A DNA stretch of 10,236 bases from an uncultured Eubacteriales bacterium. GTDB lineage: Bacteria > Bacillota > Clostridia > Oscillospirales > Oscillospiraceae. Location: NCBI GenBank assembly GCA_900546915.1, contig UREY01000043.1:1-10236 (forward strand), read 5' to 3'. The stretch's first letter is position 1, and each line of letters begins with the position of its first letter. The translations under genes were made by a program, and so were the position numbers. This document shows positions 1 through 7,120 of the stretch, in pieces. The notes below the pieces were generated by a model. That model ran no database searches. It was not told the DNA's origin and saw nothing but the letters and a program-made list of their open reading frames with translations.

Positions 1-418
1 CCGAGCCCCCGGCGGCGGCGGCCAGGGTGGCCCCGCCGGAATAGGCGAAGAGGTTCAAAACCCGCACCGGCCGCCCGGCGCCCTCCACCTTCCGGCGGAT
101 GTAGTCCCAGTTGGCCGCCTGCTCCGGAAAAACTCCGGTGTGCTTAAAATTCATGGGCTTGACGTGAAAGGTGAGCCAGTCCGCGTAGTGCAGCAGCCAG
201 CTCTCCGGCAGGTTCCGGATCTCCCACCGGCCGCCGCCGGTGGAGGAGCGGTGGTACTTGGCGTCGAACCGGCTCCAGCGGGGGTCGGCCCGCTCCGTGG
301 CCCAGATCACCTGGGGGTCCGGCCGGACCAGAAGCTTCCCGGCCCAGCTCTCCAGGCGGAAGCCCTCGGTCGCGTCCAGAAGCTCATATTCCTTCCAATT
401 GTTGGATATCCACCCCAT
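1..418 (-). CDS. Class I SAM-dependent methyltransferase, RlmI/COG1092-like (5' part, runs off the left edge)
   Basis: Only the first 139 residues are in the window; the gene continues beyond base 1. It starts at ATG 418, which has an AGGAGG six bases upstream. The protein begins MGWISNNWKEYELLDATEGF. Around residues 95-105 is GVFPEQAANWDYIR, and residues 117-139 carry a SAM-binding motif I, RVLNLFAYSGGATLAAAAGG. The NLFAYSGG loop and the FPEQ segment before it match the SAM-methyltransferase family that includes the 23S rRNA cytosine methyltransferase RlmI. Members with PUA domains have an RNA-binding N-terminus. This one seems to lack a PUA domain, because motif I arrives by residue 120, so rRNA as the substrate is not certain. 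It lies 10 nt after the penicillin-binding protein gene and is probably co-transcribed with it. No functional link between the two is obvious. The family call is firm; the substrate is unknown. Confidence 0.85.
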   Translation of the reverse strand, partial: MGWISNNWKEYELLDATEGFRLESWAGKLLVRPDPQVIWATERADPRWSRFDAKYHRSSTGGGRWEIRNLPESWLLHYADWLTFHVKPMNFKHTGVFPEQAANWDYIRRKVEGAGRPVRVLNLFAYSGGATLAAAAGGS

Positions 419-424
419 GGTCCG

Positions 425-430
425 CCTCCT
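425..430 (-). promoter_or_regulatory. Ribosome binding site of the methyltransferase, overlapping the upstream stop codon
   Basis: Read on the minus strand the junction is TAGGAGGCGGACCATG. The TAG that ends the penicillin-binding protein gene overlaps the AGGAGG, and six bases separate the AGGAGG from the ATG. This fixes the methyltransferase start and points to termination-reinitiation coupling. Confidence 0.8.
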
Positions 431-3005
431 ATTCCGTTCCGCCGCCGGTCTCCGGCGGACCGGCGGGCTCTGTGGGCGTCGTCTGCGTCTCAGGCGGCGT
501 GGTCTCCGTGGGCTTGTTCTGCTCGTCCACGGTATTCTTGGTGTGCAGGGTACAGGTGCTGCGCTCGGTGTATTGGAACGACGAGTAGTCCAGGCCCGCC
601 ATGGCGTACAGCTCCCGCAGGCTGTCGCTCATCTTCACCAGGCCCTTTTCCGTCACGGTGTTGCCCCGGACCTGGGCGCAGTAATCGTTGGCCGCCGCCT
701 GACCGCCCTCGCAGTACCGGGCCATCACATGCAGGTCGCAATACTGGGTGGGCCGGTCCTCGGGATAGACGTAGACGGTTTGGGCGCAGCTGCCCCGGGG
801 GTCGGCCCGGCAGGCATCCGTGGCCAGCTTGCCGGACTCGGTGCAGATGGTCACACCCACCAGGTTGGACCAATTGAACAGGTCCCGGTCCTCCAGGCCC
901 TCGTGCAGCGGCTCCATCACCGCATGCCACAGCCGGGCCGAGGGGTTGGTATAGTTATTGGTGAGGTAAATGGTCTCCGGCTGGTCGTAGCCGCACCAGA
1001 CCACCGCCGTGTAATACGGGGTATACCCGGCAAACCAGCGGTCGTTGTCGTCGGAGGTGGTACCGGTCTTGCCCGCCACGGACATGCCGGAGATCCGCGC
1101 CGGAGAGGCCGTGCCGTAATTGACGGCGTACCAGAGCATATAGTTCATATAATCCACGGTCTTCTCGCTGAGAATCTGGCGGGTCTGCTGGGTGTTGTCC
1201 AGCACCACGTTGCCGTCGGAGTCGTAGACGATGGAGTAGGTCCGGCTCTCCCGCCAGACGCCGTGGTTGGTGTAGGTGGCGTAGGCCGTGGTCAGATCCC
1301 GGACGGTGACGCCGTAGGTGAGGGCGCCCATGGCCATGGGCGCCAGGGCGATATCCGTCTTCTCCGAGCCGTTGATGGTCTCGCTGGAGATGAGGTCGGA
1401 CAGGCCGAACTTGTTTTTGGCAAACTCAAAGCTGTAATCCGTACCGATCTTCTCCACCACCCGGCTGGCGATGGTGTTCATGGAGTCGCTGACGCCGGTG
1501 AGCACCGAGACGTTGCCGGTATAGCGCCGGTCGTAGTTCTGGGGATAGCTGTCGTAAAGAGGGCCGTCGAAGAGCACCGTGGCCGGGCTGACGGCGCCGG
1601 CCTCCATGGCGGGGCCGTAGACGGAGACGGGCTTGATGGCCGAGCCGGGCTGGAGGGTGGACATGGTGGCCCGGTTCCAGCCCAGGTAGGACTCCTTCTC
1701 CCCTACGCCGCCGGCCATGGCCACAATGTCGCCGGTGGCGTTATCAATGACCACAATGGCGGACTGGAGCTGCTGCTGGCTGCTGGTGGTGGGGATCCGG
1801 TCCAGGTCCTGGTACACCTCGTCCACCAGTCTCTGCACGTCCATGTCGATGGTGGCGTAAATGTGATAGCCGCCGGTTTTGATCATGTTCATGCAGACCT
1901 CCTCCGTCAGGCCGGTCTTCTTCTGCAGATCTGCGCACACATCTCGGATGATGGTGTCGGTGAAATAGGAGTACATCCCGTTGTCCTCATCGGCCGGGAT
2001 GTCCACCACCGTGCCGCAGACGGGACACTGGTAGAGGTTGTCCTCTTCGACATGCTCAAAGGAGCCCCGGGTGCTCCGGTAGCCGCAGTTGGAGCAGGTG
2101 AACTGCTCCTCGCCGGGGTCGGCGCTGGTGAAGATCATCTCCTGATCCACCGCCTGCCGGTACTCCTCCTGGGTGAGGTAGCCCTGATCCAGCATCTCGG
2201 ACAAAACAATCAGCTGCCGCTCCCGATTTCTCTCCATGTTGATATAGGGATCGTAAAGAGAGGGGTTGTTGGTGATGCTGATGAGGCTGGCACACTCGGC
2301 CGTGGTGAGGTCGGAGACGTCCTTGCCGAAATAGACCCGGGCCGCGCTCCGGACGCCGGCGCAGCCCTCGCCCAGGAAGATGGTATTGAGATACCACTCC
2401 ATGACCTCTTCCTTGGTATACTGCTCCTCAAACTGGAGGGCGCAGAAAATCTCCAGCACCTTCCGCCGGACGGTGACATCGTCATTGCCGGTGAGGTTTT
2501 TGATCAGCTGCTGGGTGATGGTGGAGCCGCCGAAGGTGGAGCTGCCCCCCAGGAACATGTTCACGCAGGCCTTGGTGGTGGTGAACCAGTCCACCCCCTG
2601 GTGCTGGAAAAACCGCTTGTCCTCTATGGCCACCGCCGCATGCACCAGGTCCTCGGGAATGTCCTCATAGGAGGCCCATACCCGGTCCACATCCGCATAG
2701 ATCTGCTGCATCTCCTGAATCTCCTGGTTGTCGTCTACAAAGTAGATGAAGGAGCTTTGATCCAGCTGGAAATTATCCGTATCGAAGTCGGCGTTGGGAA
2801 TCACGTCCTCCTGCAGGTAGTTGCCCAGCAGGCAGGCAAAAATGCCGCCTGTGACAAACACCACCGCCAGGGCCACCACGCAGGCCCCAAAGGCCACCTT
2901 CACCCCGGTCCAGAGCACGCTCCAAACCCCGCCCAGAATCCGCAGACCCAGGGGGAATTCATAGTAATCCTTTTTCTTCTGCCAAAAGAATTTCTTCTTC
3001 GCCAT
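429..3005 (-). CDS. Class A (PBP1A-type) bifunctional penicillin-binding protein with a zinc-ribbon-like insert
   Basis: This 858-residue membrane-anchored enzyme polymerises lipid II into glycan strands and cross-links the stem peptides outside the membrane. The ATG at 3005 is chosen because TAAGGAGG sits six bases upstream; the open frame extends 15 codons further without a signal. Residues 1-20 are Lys-rich and cytoplasmic, with a membrane anchor at about 36-60. The glycosyltransferase domain shows EDKRFFQHQG (catalytic Glu128) and GGSTITQQL at 159-167. The transpeptidase domain has all three motifs: SAIK (Ser455, Lys458), SMN (508-510) and KTGT (646-649). Between the domains lies a four-cysteine insert (Cys304, 307, 327, 330). 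After the transpeptidase come seven cysteines (721-818) and a Pro/Thr/Glu tail (828-858). Both catalytic centres look intact. It leads a two-gene unit with its own promoter in the gap upstream, separate from the glycan operon. Confidence 0.97.
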   Translation of the reverse strand: MAKKKFFWQKKKDYYEFPLGLRILGGVWSVLWTGVKVAFGACVVALAVVFVTGGIFACLLGNYLQEDVIPNADFDTDNFQLDQSSFIYFVDDNQEIQEMQQIYADVDRVWASYEDIPEDLVHAAVAIEDKRFFQHQGVDWFTTTKACVNMFLGGSSTFGGSTITQQLIKNLTGNDDVTVRRKVLEIFCALQFEEQYTKEEVMEWYLNTIFLGEGCAGVRSAARVYFGKDVSDLTTAECASLISITNNPSLYDPYINMERNRERQLIVLSEMLDQGYLTQEEYRQAVDQEMIFTSADPGEEQFTCSNCGYRSTRGSFEHVEEDNLYQCPVCGTVVDIPADEDNGMYSYFTDTIIRDVCADLQKKTGLTEEVCMNMIKTGGYHIYATIDMDVQRLVDEVYQDLDRIPTTSSQQQLQSAIVVIDNATGDIVAMAGGVGEKESYLGWNRATMSTLQPGSAIKPVSVYGPAMEAGAVSPATVLFDGPLYDSYPQNYDRRYTGNVSVLTGVSDSMNTIASRVVEKIGTDYSFEFAKNKFGLSDLISSETINGSEKTDIALAPMAMGALTYGVTVRDLTTAYATYTNHGVWRESRTYSIVYDSDGNVVLDNTQQTRQILSEKTVDYMNYMLWYAVNYGTASPARISGMSVAGKTGTTSDDNDRWFAGYTPYYTAVVWCGYDQPETIYLTNNYTNPSARLWHAVMEPLHEGLEDRDLFNWSNLVGVTICTESGKLATDACRADPRGSCAQTVYVYPEDRPTQYCDLHVMARYCEGGQAAANDYCAQVRGNTVTEKGLVKMSDSLRELYAMAGLDYSSFQYTERSTCTLHTKNTVDEQNKPTETTPPETQTTPTEPAGPPETGGGTE

Positions 3006-3011
3006 GGGAAA

Positions 3012-3019
3012 CCTCCTTA
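3012..3019 (-). promoter_or_regulatory. Strong Shine-Dalgarno of the penicillin-binding protein gene
   Basis: The minus strand reads TAAGGAGG, then TTTCCC, then ATG. It is nearly a full complement of the 16S rRNA 3' end at ideal spacing. It sets the start codon at 3005 rather than at the in-frame ATG at 3050. Confidence 0.85.
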
Positions 3020-3102
3020 TGCCAAACCGGCCCGCCGCCCCGCAGGGCAACCCAGCCGTCTATTTCCGTTGCATGACAAGAAAACAAAAATTCAGTCGTA
3101 CC

Positions 3103-3111
3103 ATTATATCA
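3103..3111 (-). promoter_or_regulatory. Extended -10 promoter for the penicillin-binding protein unit
   Basis: The minus strand reads TGATATAAT: a perfect TATAAT -10 box preceded by the TGN extension. No good TTGACA-like -35 hexamer is seen 16-18 bases upstream; the best candidate there is TTTCGT. That is typical of extended -10 promoters. Transcription would start near 3096 and give a leader of about 90 nt before the ATG at 3005. The leader holds a G/C-rich stretch (about 3020-3060) that could fold, but I recognise no known riboswitch or attenuator in it. Confidence 0.65.
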
Positions 3112-3133
3112 TACCCCGCTTCAAAACGAAAGA

Positions 3134-3183
3134 GGGAAATTTCCCCGCGCCCCACCCGCGCCGGAAAATTTCCCCGGTTTTTT
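3134..3183. terminator. Probable intrinsic terminator, possibly bidirectional, after the glycan operon
   Basis: GGGAAATTT at 3134-3142 pairs with AAATTTCCC at 3166-3174, nine base pairs. Inside it GCGC at 3147-3150 pairs with GCGC at 3158-3161 around a seven-base loop, with a partly mismatched section between the two stems. On the plus strand a run of six T lies at 3178-3183. On the minus strand the hairpin is followed by TCTTTCGTTTT, a T-rich but interrupted tract. It lies between the last glycan gene and the promoter of the next unit, as expected for a terminator. Its folding energy could not be computed here. Confidence 0.5.
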
Positions 3184-3186
3184 CAG

Positions 3187-3200
3187 AAAGTTTAAACTTT
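3187..3200. repeat. 14-bp perfect palindrome AAAGTTTAAACTTT in the intergenic gap
   Basis: It lies between the two larger hairpins and upstream of the predicted promoter at 3103-3111. It could be a binding site for a dimeric regulator or simply AT-rich spacer. The position, about 75-90 bases upstream of the predicted transcription start, is possible for an activator. Nothing else in the sequence supports a regulator. Confidence 0.35.
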
Positions 3201-3206
3201 ATTCAC

Positions 3207-3235
3207 AAGACCGGAGGCAGAACGCCCCCTGTCTT
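3207..3235 (-). terminator. GC-rich stem-loop just downstream of the FrhB-like gene
   Basis: The minus strand reads AAGAC-A-GGGGGC, loop GTTCT, then GCCTCC-G-GTCTT. This gives an 11-pair stem with one A/G mismatch and one G-T pair. It begins 16 bases after the stop codon at 3251. No T tract follows, so it is not a standard intrinsic terminator by itself. It may protect the mRNA 3' end or act with the hairpin at 3134-3183. Confidence 0.4.
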
Positions 3236-3250
3236 TGCCAATGGAAGCTT

Positions 3251-4414
3251 TTACTTTATCAACTTTTTGATAACCTTTCTAATTTGTAGCCAGAAGTTTT
3301 TTGCATCCCGACTAGACGAAACCGGCAGCAGCTCCCCCACCAGGCTTTCAAAGTCCTCCCGGCGATATCGGGAGAAAAACGCCTCCCGGTTTGGATTGGC
3401 TTTCGCCGAAGCAACTGCGGCGGGGTTTTCCGCTACGGCCCCTTGGGGGTCAACCGGCTGAAACTCCAGCTGAGGAGAAATCTCCCGCCAAAGCTCCGCC
3501 GCTTTGGGAGAATGCAACAGAACCAGGGAAACCCCCAGCTCATCCTGAAATTCCGGAAGCTGATTCCAGATTCCCCAGTAATCGCCTAAAGTAAAATCAC
3601 TCAGCCGGTCTATCCCCTTATACCGGCAGTTATAGCAGGAGGGACGCAGATACAGGTCTCCCACAAAGCCCCGGATATACGGGTCCTCTCCGGCCGGACG
3701 CCGGTACGACCCATGGGGGTATGAAAACTGAACCGAATACCGGCTCCAGCCGGTTACCTTGGAGCGAAGCCGGATTTCATCCGGCCGTTCGCCTCCGGCG
3801 TCCAGTCGGCTGCGGGAAGCAACATACTGCTGCCACACCGCCGGAGAGGGCACGCCGTGGCAAATCAGGTCCACGCTGAGCAATCGTTGGTGGGCTCCGC
3901 CCAGGTAGGCGTGGAGTCCGGCAATCTGACAGGGCGTTCCGGAAAAGAGCACATACCGGCCCTCCTCCAGGAGCTTCTTGACCTGCTGCAGGCTGTCTCC
4001 CAGATTGCTCTGGGCATATTTGGCCCCCTGCATGGCCTCCAGCTCCGCCTCGGACTCCGCCCGGCTGTGAACCACCGAAAAATCCGGGGCGTAAACCGCC
4101 CCAAACACCACGCCGCCCCGCGCCAGCACCCACTGGGCCAGCAGCCAAAAGATGCCGCCGGACGTGCTCCGCCTGCGGACGGAGGCCTGCCGATGCTTCC
4201 CGGCGTAGGCCACAGTCGGCCCGCTCTCCGGCGCAAGCGGGCGCAGCGCCGGGCAAAGCTGCTCGCACAGGCCGCACTGCGCGCACCGGTCCTCCTGTAC
4301 GGAGGGCCGTAAAAAGCCCTCGGAATCCGGGCGCATCCGAATGCACTGCCTGGGACAGACCGCCGCGCAGGCGCTGCAGCCGGTACAGCGTACCGCGTCA
4401 TACCATTTCGCCAT
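3251..4414 (-). CDS. Two-[4Fe-4S] FrhB-like protein (coenzyme F420 hydrogenase/dehydrogenase beta-subunit family) in a glycan operon
   Basis: A 387-residue, apparently soluble protein. Residues 10-20 (CTGCSACAAVC) and 44-54 (CAQCGLCEQLC) each have the CxxCxxCxxxC pattern of a ferredoxin [4Fe-4S] site. The FrhB-type region follows, with SGGIF at 85-89, GTPCQIAGL at 159-167 (Cys162), DLICHGVPSP at 182-191 (Cys185) and CYNCRYKG at 260-267, then SDFTLGDYWG. FrhB itself is a flavoprotein that moves electrons to F420. Relatives without F420 are common in bacterial capsule and exopolysaccharide clusters, often next to pyruvyl transferase family genes, and most have no known reaction. The ATG at 4414 lies one base after the flippase stop, with GGAGGGG just before it. 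It is the last gene of the operon, two genes after the pyruvyl transferase. The family is firm; a role in redox change of a sugar or carrier lipid is a guess. Confidence 0.93.
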   Translation of the reverse strand: MAKWYDAVRCTGCSACAAVCPRQCIRMRPDSEGFLRPSVQEDRCAQCGLCEQLCPALRPLAPESGPTVAYAGKHRQASVRRRSTSGGIFWLLAQWVLARGGVVFGAVYAPDFSVVHSRAESEAELEAMQGAKYAQSNLGDSLQQVKKLLEEGRYVLFSGTPCQIAGLHAYLGGAHQRLLSVDLICHGVPSPAVWQQYVASRSRLDAGGERPDEIRLRSKVTGWSRYSVQFSYPHGSYRRPAGEDPYIRGFVGDLYLRPSCYNCRYKGIDRLSDFTLGDYWGIWNQLPEFQDELGVSLVLLHSPKAAELWREISPQLEFQPVDPQGAVAENPAAVASAKANPNREAFFSRYRREDFESLVGELLPVSSSRDAKNFWLQIRKVIKKLIK

Positions 4415-4415
4415 T

Positions 4416-5942
4416 TCATCCCCTCCGGCACAGCTTTTCGACCACTTTCTTCACAGGCGTCAGGCACAAATCCCGTTCATAACGATTCATCATAAAGAAA
4501 TAGGACAAGACTCCATAGAGCACCGTGTAAACCGCAGCCCATCCAAAAAATGTACCCCAATGGTCCACCGTCCGGCAGTCCATCCAAAACCAGGCTCCCG
4601 TTCCCATCACCAGCATCACCGGGGACATGCGGAGAATGTTCTTCCAAAAGAGCGGAATATCAATATGGATCTTCTTGTAATAATACCAGTTGATAATAAA
4701 AATATTTCCGACTACATACGCCGCACAGGTCGCCGCCGCCGCTCCGATGATGCCGTAGCGCTCCACCCACCAAAAGGTCAGGGCAATATTGGCTACGGCC
4801 ACGCCAAGATACACCATGGAACGAAACTGGTGCTTATTTAAGGCGTACAAAATATTGAGCCCGGTATTTTGAATCAAGGGGACCGTCACCGGCACCATGG
4901 TGAGCAGCGCCACGTAGTACGCCTCCTCATATCCCGGCCCTGCCCAAAGGGCAATAAACTGCCGGCCAAAGGCTACAAACGCGGAGACAATGAAGGAGAC
5001 TATGATAAACTGCAAGCGGCCGACCCGAATAAAAATCTCGGAGAACCGCTCTTGGGGCGCGTCCTTCACCGCCATTTCCGTCAGTCTGGGCACCAGAAGG
5101 CCGCTGATGGCTGTGGACAGGCCGGTCACATAGGTGTTGAAGGTCGCCCCAATGTTATAAACTGCCGTCGCCACTGCCCCCAACGCCCAGCCGATGATCA
5201 GCTTGTCCGTCGACCAATACAGCACATCTACCATACTGGCCAAAAACACGAAAGCCGAAAATTTCAGGATTTCCCCCAAAAGCCCAGGCTCCGTCCTCCG
5301 GAAGCTGGGACGGATCCGCAGCTTCCGGAGGGCATACGCCGTATAGGAACCGTAAGTGATAAAATTCAGCACTGTGGAGGACGCCACCAGGCCCACAGAC
5401 CCGAAGCCGCAGAAAAGCAGGGCCAAATTCAGCAGCGGCGCGGCCAGGGAGGACAACATCCCCAACAACTTGTGAAACACGTATCGCTCATGGGCCAGGA
5501 CCAGGGAACTGAACACGCTGAAGGGCAAAAACACCGCCGTGTTGACCGTCATCAAAATGACCAGCACCCGCAGCGTCGCCACCTCGTCGGCGGTTAAGGA
5601 GCGGCTGTAAACCTGCAGATTGGCCGCAAACAGGAAGCCCGCAGCCAGAATCAGGCAGCAAACGACGGAATAAATCTTAATAAAAAGCCCGGCCACCCGT
5701 TCCTCCCGGCCCCGGTCCCCTGCCGCCCGGTATTTGGAGAGATACCGGATTATGGTCCCGCCGATTCCAAAGTTCAGCAGGCCGATGTAGCCCATAATGG
5801 ACTGGGCAATGCCGTACAGACCGTACTCCGCCTGTCCCAGCAGCCGCAGCATAATGGGCGTATAAACCAGCGGGATGAGATTTCCGATAATTAAATTGAT
5901 GTACGAGAGCGCAGCTCCTGTCTTCAGTTGATTTCGTGCCAC
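4416..5942 (-). CDS. Wzx/MATE-like polysaccharide (lipid-linked oligosaccharide) flippase
   Basis: An integral membrane protein of 508 residues with about 14 hydrophobic segments, from about residue 10 to residue 484. The family moves undecaprenyl-linked repeat units from the inner to the outer leaflet of the membrane. The N-terminus (RNQLKTGAALSYINLIIGN, then YTPIMLRLLGQAEYGLY) is typical of bacterial oligosaccharide flippases of the RfbX/MVF-like superfamily. The C-terminus is basic (VKKVVEKLCRRG) and should be cytoplasmic. The start is GTG at 5942, two bases after the preceding stop; the frame stays open far upstream but runs there through the pyruvyl transferase gene. GGAGG lies 13 bases before this GTG. 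A GTG at 5969, nine codons upstream with GGAG eight bases before it, is a second possibility. The export role fits the glycosyltransferases encoded upstream. The exact substrate cannot be read from sequence. Confidence 0.93.
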   Translation of the reverse strand: MARNQLKTGAALSYINLIIGNLIPLVYTPIMLRLLGQAEYGLYGIAQSIMGYIGLLNFGIGGTIIRYLSKYRAAGDRGREERVAGLFIKIYSVVCCLILAAGFLFAANLQVYSRSLTADEVATLRVLVILMTVNTAVFLPFSVFSSLVLAHERYVFHKLLGMLSSLAAPLLNLALLFCGFGSVGLVASSTVLNFITYGSYTAYALRKLRIRPSFRRTEPGLLGEILKFSAFVFLASMVDVLYWSTDKLIIGWALGAVATAVYNIGATFNTYVTGLSTAISGLLVPRLTEMAVKDAPQERFSEIFIRVGRLQFIIVSFIVSAFVAFGRQFIALWAGPGYEEAYYVALLTMVPVTVPLIQNTGLNILYALNKHQFRSMVYLGVAVANIALTFWWVERYGIIGAAAATCAAYVVGNIFIINWYYYKKIHIDIPLFWKNILRMSPVMLVMGTGAWFWMDCRTVDHWGTFFGWAAVYTVLYGVLSYFFMMNRYERDLCLTPVKKVVEKLCRRG

Positions 5943-5944
5943 AG

Positions 5945-7105
5945 CTATCTCAACGCCTCCAATGCGCACTTTGCCTGCTCCGCCGACGCCAGATACGCCG
6001 GCAACACCGCCTGCAGCCGGGCGCGGATCTCCGCCTCCCGGTCCTGCAGCCGGCAGAAAGCCTCTGTCAATTCCTCCGGTCTCTTCAGCGACTGCACCGG
6101 CAGCACATAGTGCTCCTCCGACCCAAACAAATCCCGGGCAATGCCTCTGGCCTTCACCGAGTAGCCGACTGCCAAGGTGGGCACCCCGCTGGAATACGCC
6201 GCAATGGTGGCATGGGTCCGGGCGCCTACAAACATCCGGCATTGGGAGATGAGAAACTTCAGCTCCGGCGCCGGGTGATCCTCCACCAAGATCAACCGCT
6301 CGTGGCGGCCAAAGGATTCATAGAGCTGCCGCAAAACTTTCCGGTCGTCATTGCGTTCCCAAACAACATGGGGAATCAGGGCAATTTCGCTGTCTGTCCG
6401 GGTCAAAAGATACGATATCAGCTCCCGGTAGTTTTGGTAGGCCAGCCCGCGGTTTGACTCACATGTTAAAACATAGGGGCTGAGATTGATGCCGATGCAG
6501 TTTCCGGTTCGGCTCTGCGCCCCGCAACCGCTCTGCGGCTGCATAAAAAAAGCCGGATCCGGCGCCAACACCGTATTGGAGTTGACCTTACAAACCGCCT
6601 CATAGGTCAGCGATTCCCGCGCTACAATTAAATCATACCGCCTTAGGTCGTCTGCGAGCTCCTTTTGTCGGACCAGCTCCGGCTCGATGGAGCAGCCCCA
6701 CAGCGCCGTTTTGACGCCTGCTTTGTGATACGCACGGTTTAAATATCCATACAGGGCCGTCCCGCCATAGCAGTAGTTGTCCCCGCCGACGGAGAGCGCC
6801 ACCTCCGTCTCCGGCGCGGAGCTCTGAATCTGCGGCAGGTAGCTCAGCCCATCCATTTCCGTGTAATCATGACGCAGCTTCATTTTCAAATAGGCTCTGA
6901 AAAACCTTCCGTCGCGCTTTTTGGCCGACTCAGCAGGCTTGATTTGGGCGATCCGGTCCAGCCCATACTGCGCATCCTCCCGGCAGCAAGCCGAATGAAC
7001 CAGATATGTATGCTCCCGCGTCCCCAGCCATTCTACCGTGCCGCGCACAATGGCCTCGCAGCCGTGATTTCCACTGCCGCCGTTTCCGTAAAAAAGAATG
7101 TGCAT
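5945..7105 (-). CDS. Polysaccharide pyruvyl transferase family protein (CsaB/WcaK-like)
   Basis: A 386-residue cytoplasmic enzyme. The family moves pyruvate from phosphoenolpyruvate to a sugar hydroxyl to make an acidic ketal. Its GT-B-like fold is visible as the N-terminal nucleotide-binding-like loop YGNGGSGNHGCEA (6-18), LSVGGDNYCYGG (104-115), ARES at 162-165, and a C-terminal half with IGINLSPY (204-211), IPHVVWER (244-251) and FVGARTHATIAAYSSGVP (292-309). In the family the arginine/histidine motif near the end is usually SR.HA; here it is GARTHA. The start at ATG 7105 has GGGAGG six bases upstream and lies 15 nt after the acetyltransferase stop. Some family members in glycan clusters may not be true pyruvyl transferases, so the substrate and even the donor are inferred. 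Confidence 0.92.
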   Translation of the reverse strand: MHILFYGNGGSGNHGCEAIVRGTVEWLGTREHTYLVHSACCREDAQYGLDRIAQIKPAESAKKRDGRFFRAYLKMKLRHDYTEMDGLSYLPQIQSSAPETEVALSVGGDNYCYGGTALYGYLNRAYHKAGVKTALWGCSIEPELVRQKELADDLRRYDLIVARESLTYEAVCKVNSNTVLAPDPAFFMQPQSGCGAQSRTGNCIGINLSPYVLTCESNRGLAYQNYRELISYLLTRTDSEIALIPHVVWERNDDRKVLRQLYESFGRHERLILVEDHPAPELKFLISQCRMFVGARTHATIAAYSSGVPTLAVGYSVKARGIARDLFGSEEHYVLPVQSLKRPEELTEAFCRLQDREAEIRARLQAVLPAYLASAEQAKCALEALR

Positions 7106-7120
7106 ACGCGACCTCCCGGC

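Noticed and set aside
3006..3102. Possible riboswitch or small RNA in the leader of the penicillin-binding protein gene
   Set aside because: Apart from a G/C-rich stretch I see no conserved aptamer pattern, T-box, leader peptide or second terminator. The leader is too short for most known riboswitches.
240..3461. Plus-strand open frame of 1073 codons, opposite the penicillin-binding protein gene
   Set aside because: It mirrors a GC-rich gene with strong third-position bias, which keeps antisense frames open. Its translation is dominated by Gly, Ala, Val, His and Leu, lacks recognisable domains, crosses the intergenic gap and runs into the next gene, and has no convincing ribosome binding site.
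3857..4312. Plus-strand open frames opposite the FrhB-like gene and others opposite the glycosyltransferase genes
   Set aside because: They overlap genes with clear family motifs on the minus strand and show no motifs of their own. The same holds for the plus-strand frames at 4869-5597, 5936-6457, 7235-7610 and 9297-9860.
5943..6242. An N-terminal extension of 100 residues on the flippase
   Set aside because: The extension is the pyruvyl transferase gene read in another frame. It is rich in Gly and Ala without a family match, while the family's normal N-terminus begins at the GTG at 5942.
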